From: Candidatus Sulfopaludibacter sp. SbA3
GTDB lineage: Bacteria; Acidobacteriota; Terriglobia; Bryobacterales; Bryobacteraceae
Length of the DNA stretch: 64,000 nucleotides
Direction: 5' to 3'
Assembly: GCA_945890485.1 (NCBI GenBank)
Contig: CAMDCN010000011.1
Coordinates: 1-64,000 of the forward strand
Shown: piece after piece, positions 25,241-33,153 of the stretch
Position numbering within the stretch: position 1 is the first letter of the stretch
Layout of the letters: each line of letters opens with the position of its first letter
The notes under the pieces: model-generated
Database searches by the model: none
Told to the model about the DNA's origin: nothing
Seen by the model: only the letters and a program-made list of their open reading frames with translations
Translations under genes and position numbers: made by a program

Positions 25241-25550
25241 TTCAGTATGTGCGCGTTGCAAGGCCTTTCTAGAAAATTCGATAAGATTTTTCCGGAGGGC
25301 ACGATTCGCAGACCGTCGGTCCTGGGGCGCATCTCTTGGGAGCCCGGCACGGGTCCACCCCAATCCCAAAACATATCTCGCTTGCTCCCTATCACTTGCG
25401 CGAACCCCTGCTCGGCCAGCGCCGCGAAACCTCCTAAAATGAGGAATGTTCAGAGAAGGGCGAACATCTGGCAAAAACAGATGCGATGGTCCCAGGAAGT
25501 CCTTGAAAAAGAAACAACTTACCAGTTGGGTTCATCCGTTTTCGGCTCCT

Positions 25551-25593
25551 GCTCGAACCCAAATCAACCCGGTTTCAACCCGATTTGAACCCG
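25551..25593 (+). repeat. Tandem 11-bp repeats upstream of nrdJ
   Basis: Three complete 11-base units ending in AACCCG (25561-25571, 25572-25582, 25583-25593) follow a partial copy at 25551-25560. The spacing equals about one helical turn, as for a row of protein-binding sites on one DNA face. The array lies about 70-110 bp before the ribonucleotide reductase start. It does not resemble the 16-bp NrdR boxes I know. Confidence 0.5.
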
Positions 25594-25614
25594 GTAAACC
25601 AATCTACTAAATCT

Positions 25615-25672
25615 GGATAATATCCTTGACCCACCCCTAGGGATTGGGTCACCATTGCCAAGTATGGGTCAA
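25615..25672 (+). promoter_or_regulatory. Probable nrdJ promoter with TGACCC/GGGTCA elements
   Basis: GGATAATATCC at 25615-25625 contains a good -10 hexamer (GATAAT). Just downstream, TTGACCCA (25626-25633) faces TGGGTCA at 25645-25651, and a further TGGGTCAA covers the start codon region at 25665-25672. The three copies could form operator half-sites. Alternatively TTGACC is a -35 of a different start. No regulator is identified. Confidence 0.4.
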
Positions 25673-28465
25673 CTTTCCGTCGACTTAACCGCGCGCCCGG
25701 CCTCTGCCCGGCGTGCCATCACTCCGGAACAACGTGCCGGCGTCGCCTTCTCCCGCCATTTCACCGCCCGCCTCGCCGCAGGCGTAACTCCTTATGATGC
25801 AGTGCGTTGGGAAAAACGCACCGCCGCCATCGGCTCCAGCTCCGGCGCCGTGATTTTCGAACAAAACGACGTCGAAGTCCCCATCGGCTGGTCCCAAACC
25901 GCCACCAATATCGTCGCCAGCAAATACTTCTACGGAAAACCCGGCTCCCCGGAACGCGAATCGAGCGTAGCCCAACTCGTCCATCGCGTCGTCGACACCA
26001 TCACCGATTGGGGCGCCGCCGGCCGCTACTTTGCTACCCCCGCCGACGCCGAAAATTTCCGCTTCGAACTCGCTCACCTGATGCTCGAACAGAAAGCGGC
26101 CTTCAATTCGCCCGTCTGGTTCAACGTCGGCGTCAAATCCCAACGCGGCTCCGGCTACTACTACGACGAGGCCACCGACTCCTCGCAGCCGGTCACCCCC
26201 GGTGTTCGCAAGCCCCAGTGCTCCGCCTGCTTTATTAATAGTGTCCAAGATTCGCTCGAATCCATCCTCGAACTCGCCCGTACCGAAGGCATGCTCTTTA
26301 AATGGGGCTCCGGCACCGGTTCCAACCTGTCGAATCTCCGCGAAGAGAACGGCGCCCTCTCCGGCGGCGGCAAAGCCAGCGGCCCCCTCAGCTTCATGAA
26401 AGGCTTCGACGCCTTCGCCGGCGTCATCAAAAGCGGCGGCAAAACGCGCCGCGCCGCCAAAATGGTCCTCCTCAACGCCGACCATCCCGATATCAACGAC
26501 TTCATCTGGTGCAAAGCCAAGGAAGAGAAAAAGGCCCACGCCCTCATCGACGCCGGCTACGACTCCGCCATCGACGGCGAGGCCTACACTTCCGTCTTTT
26601 TCCAAAACGCCAACAATTCCGTGCGCGTCACCGACGAGTTCATGGCCGCCGCCATCGAAGACGCCGACTGGTGGACACGCTCCCGCGTCAACGGCAACCC
26701 CGTGAAGCGCTGGAAAGCCCGCGACCTGCTCCGCTCCATCGCCGAAGCCACCCACCAGTGCGGCGACCCCGGCCTGCAGTACGATACGACCATCAACCGC
26801 TGGCACACCTGCAAGGCCACCGATCGCATCAACGCCTCGAACCCGTGCGCCGAGTACATGTTCCTCGACGACTCGGCCTGCAATCTGTCCTCCATCAATC
26901 TGATGAAGTTTCTCCAGGCCGATGGCGCCTTCGACGTCGAATCCTTCCGCCACGCCGTCGACACCCTCATCATCGCCCAGGAAATCCTGGTCGACAACGC
27001 CAGCTACCCCACCGAAAAGGTAGCCAAGAACTCACACGATTTCCGGCCCCTCGGCCTTGGCTTCGCCAACATCGGCGCGACGCTCATGGCCCTCGGCCTG
27101 CCCTACGATTCCAATAACGGCCGCGCCATGGCCGCCGCCATCACCGGCATCATGTGCGGCCAGGCCTATCTCACCAGCGCCCGCCTCGCCGCCGCCGTCG
27201 GTCCCTTCCCCGGCTACACCGGCAACGAAGCCAGCTTCCTCGAAGTCATCGCCATGCATCGCGACTCGGTCGACGCTATCGCCCCTGATGCCGTCCCCGC
27301 CTATCTCCGCGAGGCGGCCGCCGCTGCGTGGAACGCGGCCTACGAGTCCGGCCGCGCCTACGGCTACCGCAACGCCCAAACCACCGTCATCGCTCCCACC
27401 GGCACCATCGGTTTCATGATGGATTGCGACACCACCGGCATCGAGCCCGACCTCGCCCTCGTGAAGTACAAGAAGCTGGTCGGCGGCGGCGTCATCAAGA
27501 TCGTCAACCAGACCGTGCCCGAGGCGCTCCTCCGTCTCGGCTATCGGCCCGCCCAGGCCGACGCCATCGTGGAACACATCGACCAGACCGGCACCATCGA
27601 AGGCGCGCCCTTCCTAAAGCCCGAACATCTCCCGGTCTTCGATTGCAGCTTCCGCCCGCAAAACGGCACCCGCTTCATCCACCATATGGGCCACGTCCGC
27701 ATGATGGCCGCCGTCCAGCCGTTCATCTCCGGCGCGATCTCGAAGACTATCAACATGCCCGAAGAGGCGACCGTCGAAGACATCATGGACGCCTATATCG
27801 AAAGCTGGCGCATCGGCCTCAAAGCCGTCGCCATCTATCGCGATAACTGTAAACGTTCGCAGCCCATGTCCACCTCGCAAACCCCGGCCAAGCCGGTGGA
27901 AGTGAAGACAGTGGAAAAGATCGTGTACCGCCCGCTGCGCCGCAAACTGCCGGACGAGCGCCAGTCCCTCACGCACAAGTTCTCCATCGCCGGCCACGAA
28001 GGCTACATCACGGTCGGCCTCTTTGAAGACGGCACCCCGGGCGAACTCTTCATCACCATGTCGAAGGAAGGCTCCACCATCTCCGGCCTCATGGATAGCT
28101 TCGCCACCTCGATCAGCTTCTGCCTCCAGTACGGTGTCCCGCTACAGTTCCTCGTCGACAAGTACAGTCACGTCCGCTTCGAACCCAGCGGCTGGACCGG
28201 CAACAAGGAGATCCCATACGCTAAGTCGCTCATGGATTACATCTTCCGCTGGATGGGCGCCAAGTTCCTCCACCCGGACTACAAGATTACTGAAGCCGGC
28301 AACGCTCTCCAGCTGAAGCCGACCGAAGCCCAACCGCAGCAAGCCCTCCGCTTTGATAACATTGCCACCGACGCCCCGCTCTGCTCTGAGTGCGGCGGGC
28401 TCATGACCCGCAACGGCGCCTGTTTTAAATGTGAAAACTGCGGTGGTACGAGTGGCTGCTCTTAG
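25664..28465 (+). CDS. nrdJ: Adenosylcobalamin-dependent (class II) ribonucleoside-diphosphate reductase
   Basis: The 933-residue enzyme reduces ribonucleoside diphosphates to deoxy forms using coenzyme B12 to make the thiyl radical, with or without oxygen. Visible landmarks are KPQCSACFINSVQDSLESIL, WGSGTGSNLSNLREENG, the active-site block NPCAEYMFLDDSACNLSSIN, PTGTIGFMMDCDTTGIEPDL, and a C-terminal cysteine-rich tail (CSECGG...CFKCENCGG) that reduces the active-site disulfide. Length is normal for the large bacterial form. ATG 25664 is preferred over a TTG three codons earlier. No cobalamin riboswitch is evident upstream. The sulfatase gene overlaps its 3' end. Confidence 0.95.
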   Translation: MGQLSVDLTARPASARRAITPEQRAGVAFSRHFTARLAAGVTPYDAVRWEKRTAAIGSSSGAVIFEQNDVEVPIGWSQTATNIVASKYFYGKPGSPERESSVAQLVHRVVDTITDWGAAGRYFATPADAENFRFELAHLMLEQKAAFNSPVWFNVGVKSQRGSGYYYDEATDSSQPVTPGVRKPQCSACFINSVQDSLESILELARTEGMLFKWGSGTGSNLSNLREENGALSGGGKASGPLSFMKGFDAFAGVIKSGGKTRRAAKMVLLNADHPDINDFIWCKAKEEKKAHALIDAGYDSAIDGEAYTSVFFQNANNSVRVTDEFMAAAIEDADWWTRSRVNGNPVKRWKARDLLRSIAEATHQCGDPGLQYDTTINRWHTCKATDRINASNPCAEYMFLDDSACNLSSINLMKFLQADGAFDVESFRHAVDTLIIAQEILVDNASYPTEKVAKNSHDFRPLGLGFANIGATLMALGLPYDSNNGRAMAAAITGIMCGQAYLTSARLAAAVGPFPGYTGNEASFLEVIAMHRDSVDAIAPDAVPAYLREAAAAAWNAAYESGRAYGYRNAQTTVIAPTGTIGFMMDCDTTGIEPDLALVKYKKLVGGGVIKIVNQTVPEALLRLGYRPAQADAIVEHIDQTGTIEGAPFLKPEHLPVFDCSFRPQNGTRFIHHMGHVRMMAAVQPFISGAISKTINMPEEATVEDIMDAYIESWRIGLKAVAIYRDNCKRSQPMSTSQTPAKPVEVKTVEKIVYRPLRRKLPDERQSLTHKFSIAGHEGYITVGLFEDGTPGELFITMSKEGSTISGLMDSFATSISFCLQYGVPLQFLVDKYSHVRFEPSGWTGNKEIPYAKSLMDYIFRWMGAKFLHPDYKITEAGNALQLKPTEAQPQQALRFDNIATDAPLCSECGGLMTRNGACFKCENCGGTSGCS

Positions 28466-29774
28466 TCGTCGATCCTTTCTCGCGGGGCTGCTGCAAAGCC
28501 AGCCCCGCCCCAACATTGTCTTCATTCTGCTCGACGATCTCGGCTACGCCGACATCGGCTGCTACGGGCAGAAGCGAATCAAAACGCCCAACATCGATAC
28601 GTTGGCCCGCGACGGCATGCGTTTCCCCAACGCCTACGCCGGAGCCTCCGTCTGCGCCCCCTGCCGCAGCGTTCTGATGACCGGCCTCCACGGAGGCCAC
28701 GCTCCCATCCGCGCCAACGCCGGCACCTCCCCGCTGCCGGCCGACAGCCTCACCATCGCGAAGGTCCTCCAGCAAGCCGGCTACGCGACGGGCGGCTTCG
28801 GCAAATGGGGCCTCGGTGACGCGGGCACCTCCGGCGTCCCCTCCAAGCACGGCTTCGACCAATTCTACGGCTACCTCCACCAGGTCCACGCCCACACGTA
28901 CTTCCCCGAGTTCCTCTGGGAAAACGACAAACACGATGTCCTCGGCAAAAGCGCATACAGCGCCGACCGCATCGCCGACAAGTCCATCGCCTGGCTGAAA
29001 CAGCAGAAGGGAAAGCCCTTCTTTCTCTACGCCACTTATACGGTCCCCCACGGCCGCTACGAAACGCCTGCCCTCGCCCCGTACGAAGCCACGGACTGGC
29101 CCGAAAAAGAGAAGGCCTACGCCGCCATGGTCACCCAGGGCGACACCTACGCCGGCCGCATCCTCTCCACGCTCAAGGAGATGGGTGTCGAGCAGAACAC
29201 CCTCGTCATCTTCGCCTCCGACAACGGCGGCGTCACCGCCGACGGCCACTCCACCGGCTTCTTCGACTCCATGCGCACCGCCTCCGGAGCCCTCCTCCGC
29301 GGCCAGAAAGGCACCCTCTACGAAGGAGGCATCCGCGTCCCATTCCTCGCCCGCTGGCCCGGCCGCATCGCCCCCGGCAGCGAAAATAAGAGCCCCATCT
29401 ACTTCGCCGATCTCTTCCCCACCTTCGCCGACGCGGCCGGCGCCCGCGCCCCCAAAGTCGACGGTACCTCGCTCCTCCCGCTTTTCGCCGGCAAGCCAGG
29501 CCCCAATCGAACCCTCCACTGGGAACACTACACCTACAACGCCAAGACCCAGGTCCTCACGCCACAAGGTGCGGCCGTCCGTTTCGGCAAGTGGAAAGCT
29601 GTCATGCCCAAGCCCGGCCAACCGGTCGAACTCTACGACCTCTCCAGCGACGAAGGCGAGTCGAATGATCTCGCCAAATCCAATCCCCGGATCGCCCGCC
29701 GCCTGGCCGCCTCCATCCGCGAAGCCCACGCCCCGCCCCTGCCTCACACGGGCATCATGGACTGGGTCCGCTAG
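28452..29774 (+). CDS. Sulfatase (alkaline phosphatase superfamily), Tat-type signal
   Basis: The 440-residue enzyme begins MAALSRRSFLAGLL, a twin-arginine-like leader, followed by the metal-binding strand NIVFILLDDLGYADIG. The formylglycine site is CAPCR with C68, in the CxPxR form that an anaerobic or FGE-type maturase converts. Further motifs are GKWGLGD, HGRYETPALAP and IFASDNGG. It resembles arylsulfatase A and glycosaminoglycan or algal-polysaccharide sulfatases. GTG 28452 was chosen because it puts the RR motif at the N-terminus; GTG 28431 is possible, and either overlaps nrdJ. The aldo/keto reductase gene follows after 7 bp. Confidence 0.88.
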   Translation: MAALSRRSFLAGLLQSQPRPNIVFILLDDLGYADIGCYGQKRIKTPNIDTLARDGMRFPNAYAGASVCAPCRSVLMTGLHGGHAPIRANAGTSPLPADSLTIAKVLQQAGYATGGFGKWGLGDAGTSGVPSKHGFDQFYGYLHQVHAHTYFPEFLWENDKHDVLGKSAYSADRIADKSIAWLKQQKGKPFFLYATYTVPHGRYETPALAPYEATDWPEKEKAYAAMVTQGDTYAGRILSTLKEMGVEQNTLVIFASDNGGVTADGHSTGFFDSMRTASGALLRGQKGTLYEGGIRVPFLARWPGRIAPGSENKSPIYFADLFPTFADAAGARAPKVDGTSLLPLFAGKPGPNRTLHWEHYTYNAKTQVLTPQGAAVRFGKWKAVMPKPGQPVELYDLSSDEGESNDLAKSNPRIARRLAASIREAHAPPLPHTGIMDWVR

Positions 29775-29781
29775 CGAAATC

Positions 29782-30681
29782 ATGAACCTTCCCAAACTCA
29801 GCCTGGGCGGCGCCCAACTCGGCGGCCAGTACGGCAGCCTCACCGACGCCGACGCCATCCGCCTCATCCACACCGCCATCGACCGCGGCATCAACCTCAT
29901 CGATACCTCGCCCTACTACGGCGTCACGCAATCGGAAACCGTCATCGGCAACGGCCTCGCCGGCGTCAACCGTGACCGCTTCCTCCTCGCCACCAAGTGC
30001 GGCCGCTACGACATGGCGGAATTCGATTTCTCCGCCGAACGCCTCACTCGCAGCATCGACGAAAGCCTCTCCCGCCTCGGCCTCGACTATGTCGATATCT
30101 TCCAGATCCACGACATCGAATTCGGTTCGCTCACACAGATCATCGAAGAATCCCTCCCGGCCCTGGAGAAGATCAAGCAGTCAGGCAAAGCCCGCGCCAT
30201 CGGTGTCACCGGCCTGCCCCTCAAGATCTTCGAAACGGTCCTCCCGCAGTACCCCGTCGACACCATCATCAGCTACGCCCACTACTCGCTCTTCGATACC
30301 ACCCTGATGAAGCTCTTCCCGCTCACCGAGCCCCGAGGCATCACGGTCCTCAACGCCTCGCCCGTTGCCCTTGGCATGCTCTCCGAGAAGGGACCCCAAC
30401 CCTGGCACCCCGCCCCAGCGGCGCTGAAAGACTTCGTCGCCCAAGTCGTCGCCAAGTGGCAAACCAAGGGCGTCAGCTTGGCCAAACTCTCGCTCCAGCA
30501 GTCGCTCGCCAACCCCGCCATCGCCAGCACCATCTCCGGCATGGCCACCCTCGCCGAACTCGAAAACTCGATCTCGGCCCTCGAAGAGCCGCTCGATCTC
30601 GAACTCCTTGCCGCCGTCCGTGCCGACTTCGCGCCCGTGCTCGACGCCACCTGGCCCAGCGGCCGCCCCGAAAACAATTAA
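29782..30681 (+). CDS. Aldo/keto reductase, L-galactose/L-fucose dehydrogenase-like
   Basis: A 299-residue NADP-dependent oxidoreductase of the AKR superfamily. It shows the TIM-barrel start (LSLGGAQLGGQYG), GINLIDTSPYYG with the catalytic Asp and Tyr, LLATKCGRYD with the catalytic Lys, and FQIHDIEFG with His. The overall pattern is that of L-galactose/pyridoxal dehydrogenase-like AKRs. With the sulfatase before it, it may act in breakdown of a sulfated sugar such as a fucose or galactose polymer; this is inferred from context. The 3' end overlaps the convergent regulator gene by four bases. Confidence 0.88.
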   Translation: MNLPKLSLGGAQLGGQYGSLTDADAIRLIHTAIDRGINLIDTSPYYGVTQSETVIGNGLAGVNRDRFLLATKCGRYDMAEFDFSAERLTRSIDESLSRLGLDYVDIFQIHDIEFGSLTQIIEESLPALEKIKQSGKARAIGVTGLPLKIFETVLPQYPVDTIISYAHYSLFDTTLMKLFPLTEPRGITVLNASPVALGMLSEKGPQPWHPAPAALKDFVAQVVAKWQTKGVSLAKLSLQQSLANPAIASTISGMATLAELENSISALEEPLDLELLAAVRADFAPVLDATWPSGRPENN

Positions 30682-31226
30682 CGGTAGACCACTACCAGCA
30701 GCACCGTCGCCGGCGTCTTGCCTACATTCACGATCGCGTGCGGCACGTCGGCGCGGTAGCTGGCCGAATCGCGTTTCCCCAGCGTCTCCACATCGCCGCC
30801 GCTCTCCACCTGCACCCGTCCCGCCTCCACCTGCAAAAACTCCCGCGTTCCCGCAAAGTGCGCCGCCGACCGCAACGCGCCCCCCACCCCCAACTTCACC
30901 TCGTACAACTCCACGTCCTTTTCCATCTCCAGCGGCGACAGCGTCCGAATCTGCACCTCGTCGTCCCGCCGGTAGTCATGCGCCCGATCATCGGCCCGGA
31001 TCACCGCAATGCTCGACGCCCGCCCCGGCGCCTCCACCAACTCGCTCAGCGACAGCCCAAACCCCTGCGCCATTCGCAGCGTCACCGCCAGCGTCGGGTT
31101 CGCCTCGCCCCGCTCAATCTGGCTGATCATCGACCGGCTCACCCCGCTCGCCCGAGCCAGATCGTCGAGCGACCACTGCCGCGCCACTCGCAACTCTTTC
31201 ACGCGCCGCGAAAACTCATCGAGCAT
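30678..31226 (-). CDS. XRE-family regulator with C-terminal cupin domain
   Basis: The 182-residue protein has an HTH_3 domain (about 6-62; LDDLARASGVSRSMISQIER and GEANPTLAVTLRMAQGFG) and a cupin effector domain (about 105-178; FAGTREFLQVEAGRVQVESG and ADVPHAIVNVG). The family represses or activates amino-acid and polyamine genes, often its divergent neighbour. An upstream TTG (31256) would extend it through the operator; ATG 31226 gives the usual N-terminus. It is divergent from threonine dehydrogenase with a perfect palindrome between them, so it probably controls tdh and itself. Confidence 0.9.
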   Translation of the reverse strand: MLDEFSRRVKELRVARQWSLDDLARASGVSRSMISQIERGEANPTLAVTLRMAQGFGLSLSELVEAPGRASSIAVIRADDRAHDYRRDDEVQIRTLSPLEMEKDVELYEVKLGVGGALRSAAHFAGTREFLQVEAGRVQVESGGDVETLGKRDSASYRADVPHAIVNVGKTPATVLLVVVYR

Positions 31227-31230
31227 AAAA

Positions 31231-31244
31231 TCCAGTATACTGGA
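31231..31244. promoter_or_regulatory. Perfect 14-bp palindromic operator TCCAGTATACTGGA
   Basis: The 38-bp space between the XRE-cupin start (31226) and tdh start (31265) contains the fully symmetric TCCAGTATACTGGA. It lies five bases from the regulator's ATG, so a bound dimer would block both divergent genes. This is the natural binding site candidate for the XRE-cupin protein. Confidence 0.7.
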
Positions 31245-31264
31245 ACCGAGGTGCAAGATAACGG

Positions 31265-32290
31265 ATGAAGGCTCTGGTTAAGAAAGAAGCGGCGCGCGGC
31301 CTCTGGCTCGAAGTCGTCCCTGTCCCCGCCATCGGAATCAACGATGTACTCATCAAAGTCGACCGGGCAGCCATCTGCGGAACCGACCTCCACATCTATA
31401 AGTGGGATGAATGGGCCGCCAAAACGATCCCGGTCCCCATGGTCGTCGGCCACGAGTTCGTCGGAGAGATCGTCGAAGTCGGTTCAAACGTCAATGACTT
31501 CACCCCCGGCATGCTTGTCTCGGGCGAAGGCCACGTCGTCTGCGGCCGCTGCCGCAACTGTCTCGCTGGCCGCCGCCATCTCTGCGCCCACACGAGCGGC
31601 GTCGGCGTCAACCGCCCTGGCTGCTTCGCCGAGTACATTGCTCTGCCGATGAGCAACGTATGGCACCACGACGAAAAGATCGATCGCGACATCGCCGCCA
31701 TCTTTGACCCCTTCGGCAACGCCGTCCACACGGCCCTATCCTTTCCCGTTCTCGGCGAGGACGTCCTCATCACCGGCGCTGGACCCATCGGGATCATGGC
31801 CGCCGCCATCGTCCGCCACGCCGGCGCCCGCCACGTCGTCATCACCGACGTGAACCCCTACCGCCTCGAACTCGCCCGCAAGATTGGCGTCACCCGCGCC
31901 GTGGACACGCGCGAGATGCCTCTCTCCGCCGTTCAAAAAGAACTCGGGATGACGGAAGGCTTCGATGTCGGCCTTGAGATGTCCGGCAATCCCCACGCCT
32001 TTCGCGACATGCTTGCCAACATGGCTCACGGCGCCCATATCGCCATGCTCGGCATCCCCGCGGGAGGCGAAATGGCCATCGACTGGAATACCGTCATCTT
32101 TAACATGCTCACGATCAAGGGCATTTACGGCCGTGAAATGTACGAAACCTGGTACAAGATGACTGTCATGATCCAGAGTGGCCTCGACATCTCCTCCGTC
32201 ATCACTCACCGTTTCCCTTACACGCAGTACGAAGAAGCCTTCGAGTTGATGCTAGGCGGGCACACCGGCAAAGTCGTCCTGCATTGGTAG
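31265..32290 (+). CDS. tdh: L-threonine 3-dehydrogenase
   Basis: The 341-residue zinc-dependent alcohol-dehydrogenase family enzyme oxidises threonine to 2-amino-3-ketobutyrate with NAD. Catalytic zinc ligands are C38 (ICGTD) and the H63-E64 pair (VVGHEF). The structural zinc site is C93, C96, C99, C107. The Rossmann motif is [20 protein letters not shown]. Tdh-specific blocks include [16 protein letters not shown] and [13 protein letters not shown]. No kbl (ketobutyrate CoA ligase) gene is next to it. It is divergent from and probably regulated by the XRE-cupin gene. Confidence 0.93.
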   Translation: MKALVKKEAARGLWLEVVPVPAIGINDVLIKVDRAAICGTDLHIYKWDEWAAKTIPVPMVVGHEFVGEIVEVGSNVNDFTPGMLVSGEGHVVCGRCRNCLAGRRHLCAHTSGVGVNRPGCFAEYIALPMSNVWHHDEKIDRDIAAIFDPFGNAVHTALSFPVLGEDVLITGAGPIGIMAAAIVRHAGARHVVITDVNPYRLELARKIGVTRAVDTREMPLSAVQKELGMTEGFDVGLEMSGNPHAFRDMLANMAHGAHIAMLGIPAGGEMAIDWNTVIFNMLTIKGIYGREMYETWYKMTVMIQSGLDISSVITHRFPYTQYEEAFELMLGGHTGKVVLHW

Positions 32291-32350
32291 GGAAAAATAA
32301 TCTAAATTCTGCGCTAAAGGTTTTTCACCTCCTGGCCGATTAGGAGTTGA

Positions 32351-32668
32351 ATGCCGTCCCGCGCCAACTTTGAATTAGAACGCGAAATCGACGCCGAAAC
32401 CCTGCTAAACCAGTTCAATCGTTTAGTGCAGGAACTATTGCGCGGCACCATGGCGCGCAATACGTTTCGTCCGTGGGAAATCGAAATTCTTCTCGATATC
32501 GAATCCTGCCAACTGAAGGATGGGCAGAAGCGTGAGATCATGCGCCGCTATCAGCGCGCGGTCCAGCGCCAGATGGAAAAGGGCGCCGCCGCCCCCATGA
32601 AGCTTTCCGAGTACCTCGAGGGCAACCGCCTGAAACGCGAGAGCACCGCAAAATCGTTCTCCAGCTAG
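32351..32668 (+). CDS. Conserved hypothetical protein, small, charged
   Basis: A 105-residue predicted all-helical soluble protein (ELEREIDAETLLNQFNRLVQ; WEIEILLDIESCQL; KREIMRRYQRAVQRQMEKGA) ending in a basic tail. A TAGGAG Shine-Dalgarno stands five bases before the ATG. It contains no enzyme motif. Gene order before yggX and size suggest a housekeeping accessory protein. I do not recognise a named family. Confidence 0.7.
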   Translation: MPSRANFELEREIDAETLLNQFNRLVQELLRGTMARNTFRPWEIEILLDIESCQLKDGQKREIMRRYQRAVQRQMEKGAAAPMKLSEYLEGNRLKRESTAKSFSS

Positions 32669-32712
32669 GATCCCGGCAAGCTATCATAAAGGTTCACCCT
32701 GTGGGAGGATCC

Positions 32713-33015
32713 ATGTCGTCTGCCTCGGACGCTACCGAGCGTACAGTAGTTTGTGTCAAGTTGAAGAAAGAGCTTCCCGCTCTCAAAGAGATCCCGTTTG
32801 AAGGTCATCCTCTTGGCCAACGGATCTATGACAACGTCTCCCAGGACGCCTGGAAGATGTGGGTTGAGCATATGAAGATGCTCATGAATGAATACCGCCT
32901 CAACCTCGGCACCAAAGAGGCTCAGGAATTTCTGCTGGAGCAGATGGAGCAGTACTTCTTTGGTACCGGAGTGAATCTCCCTCCCGGCTTTACCACGGAA
33001 GCGCCGAAGCCCTAG
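32713..33015 (+). CDS. yggX: Fe(II)-trafficking / oxidative-damage protection protein YggX
   Basis: The 100-residue product matches YggX: an early Cys (VVCVKLKKELPAL), PLGQRIYDNVSQDAWKMWVE, MLMNEYRLNLGTKEAQEFL and the C-terminal EQMEQYFFG. YggX protects Fe-S clusters and DNA from oxidative damage by handling labile iron. GGGAGGA at 32703-32709 precedes ATG 32713 and fixes the start. A terminator-like hairpin lies 76 bp after the stop. Confidence 0.92.
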   Translation: MSSASDATERTVVCVKLKKELPALKEIPFEGHPLGQRIYDNVSQDAWKMWVEHMKMLMNEYRLNLGTKEAQEFLLEQMEQYFFGTGVNLPPGFTTEAPKP

Positions 33016-33090
33016 TTTTCCCTGCCCGCCGCCGCCATCGTGGCCCTTTCACTGTTGTTTCACTCTGCTCGTTCGTACAACCCTGATGAC

Positions 33091-33139
33091 GCGGGCAACG
33101 GCATTCCCTAACCGGGGACGGCTGCTGCCCGCTTTTTTT
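33091..33139 (+). terminator. Rho-independent terminator after yggX
   Basis: GCGGGCA (33091-33097) pairs with TGCCCGC (33126-33132) and is followed by seven T (33133-33139). The enclosed 28 bases contain a second small stem (TCCC/GGGA). It ends plus-strand transcription 15 bp before the acyltransferase start, so the envelope-acylation genes have their own promoter or rely on read-through. Confidence 0.7.
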
Positions 33140-33153
33140 CGCCCGGCCGCCCG

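Noticed and set aside
25214-25474. N-terminal extension of the EXLDI gene by 87 codons
   Set aside because: The extension is unrelated to the family, covers an operator-like repeat, and the family start fits ATG 25213.
25540-25600. tRNA-like or CRISPR-like repeats before nrdJ
   Set aside because: No cloverleaf can be drawn; the units are 11 bp with no spacers, so they fit neither tRNA nor CRISPR.
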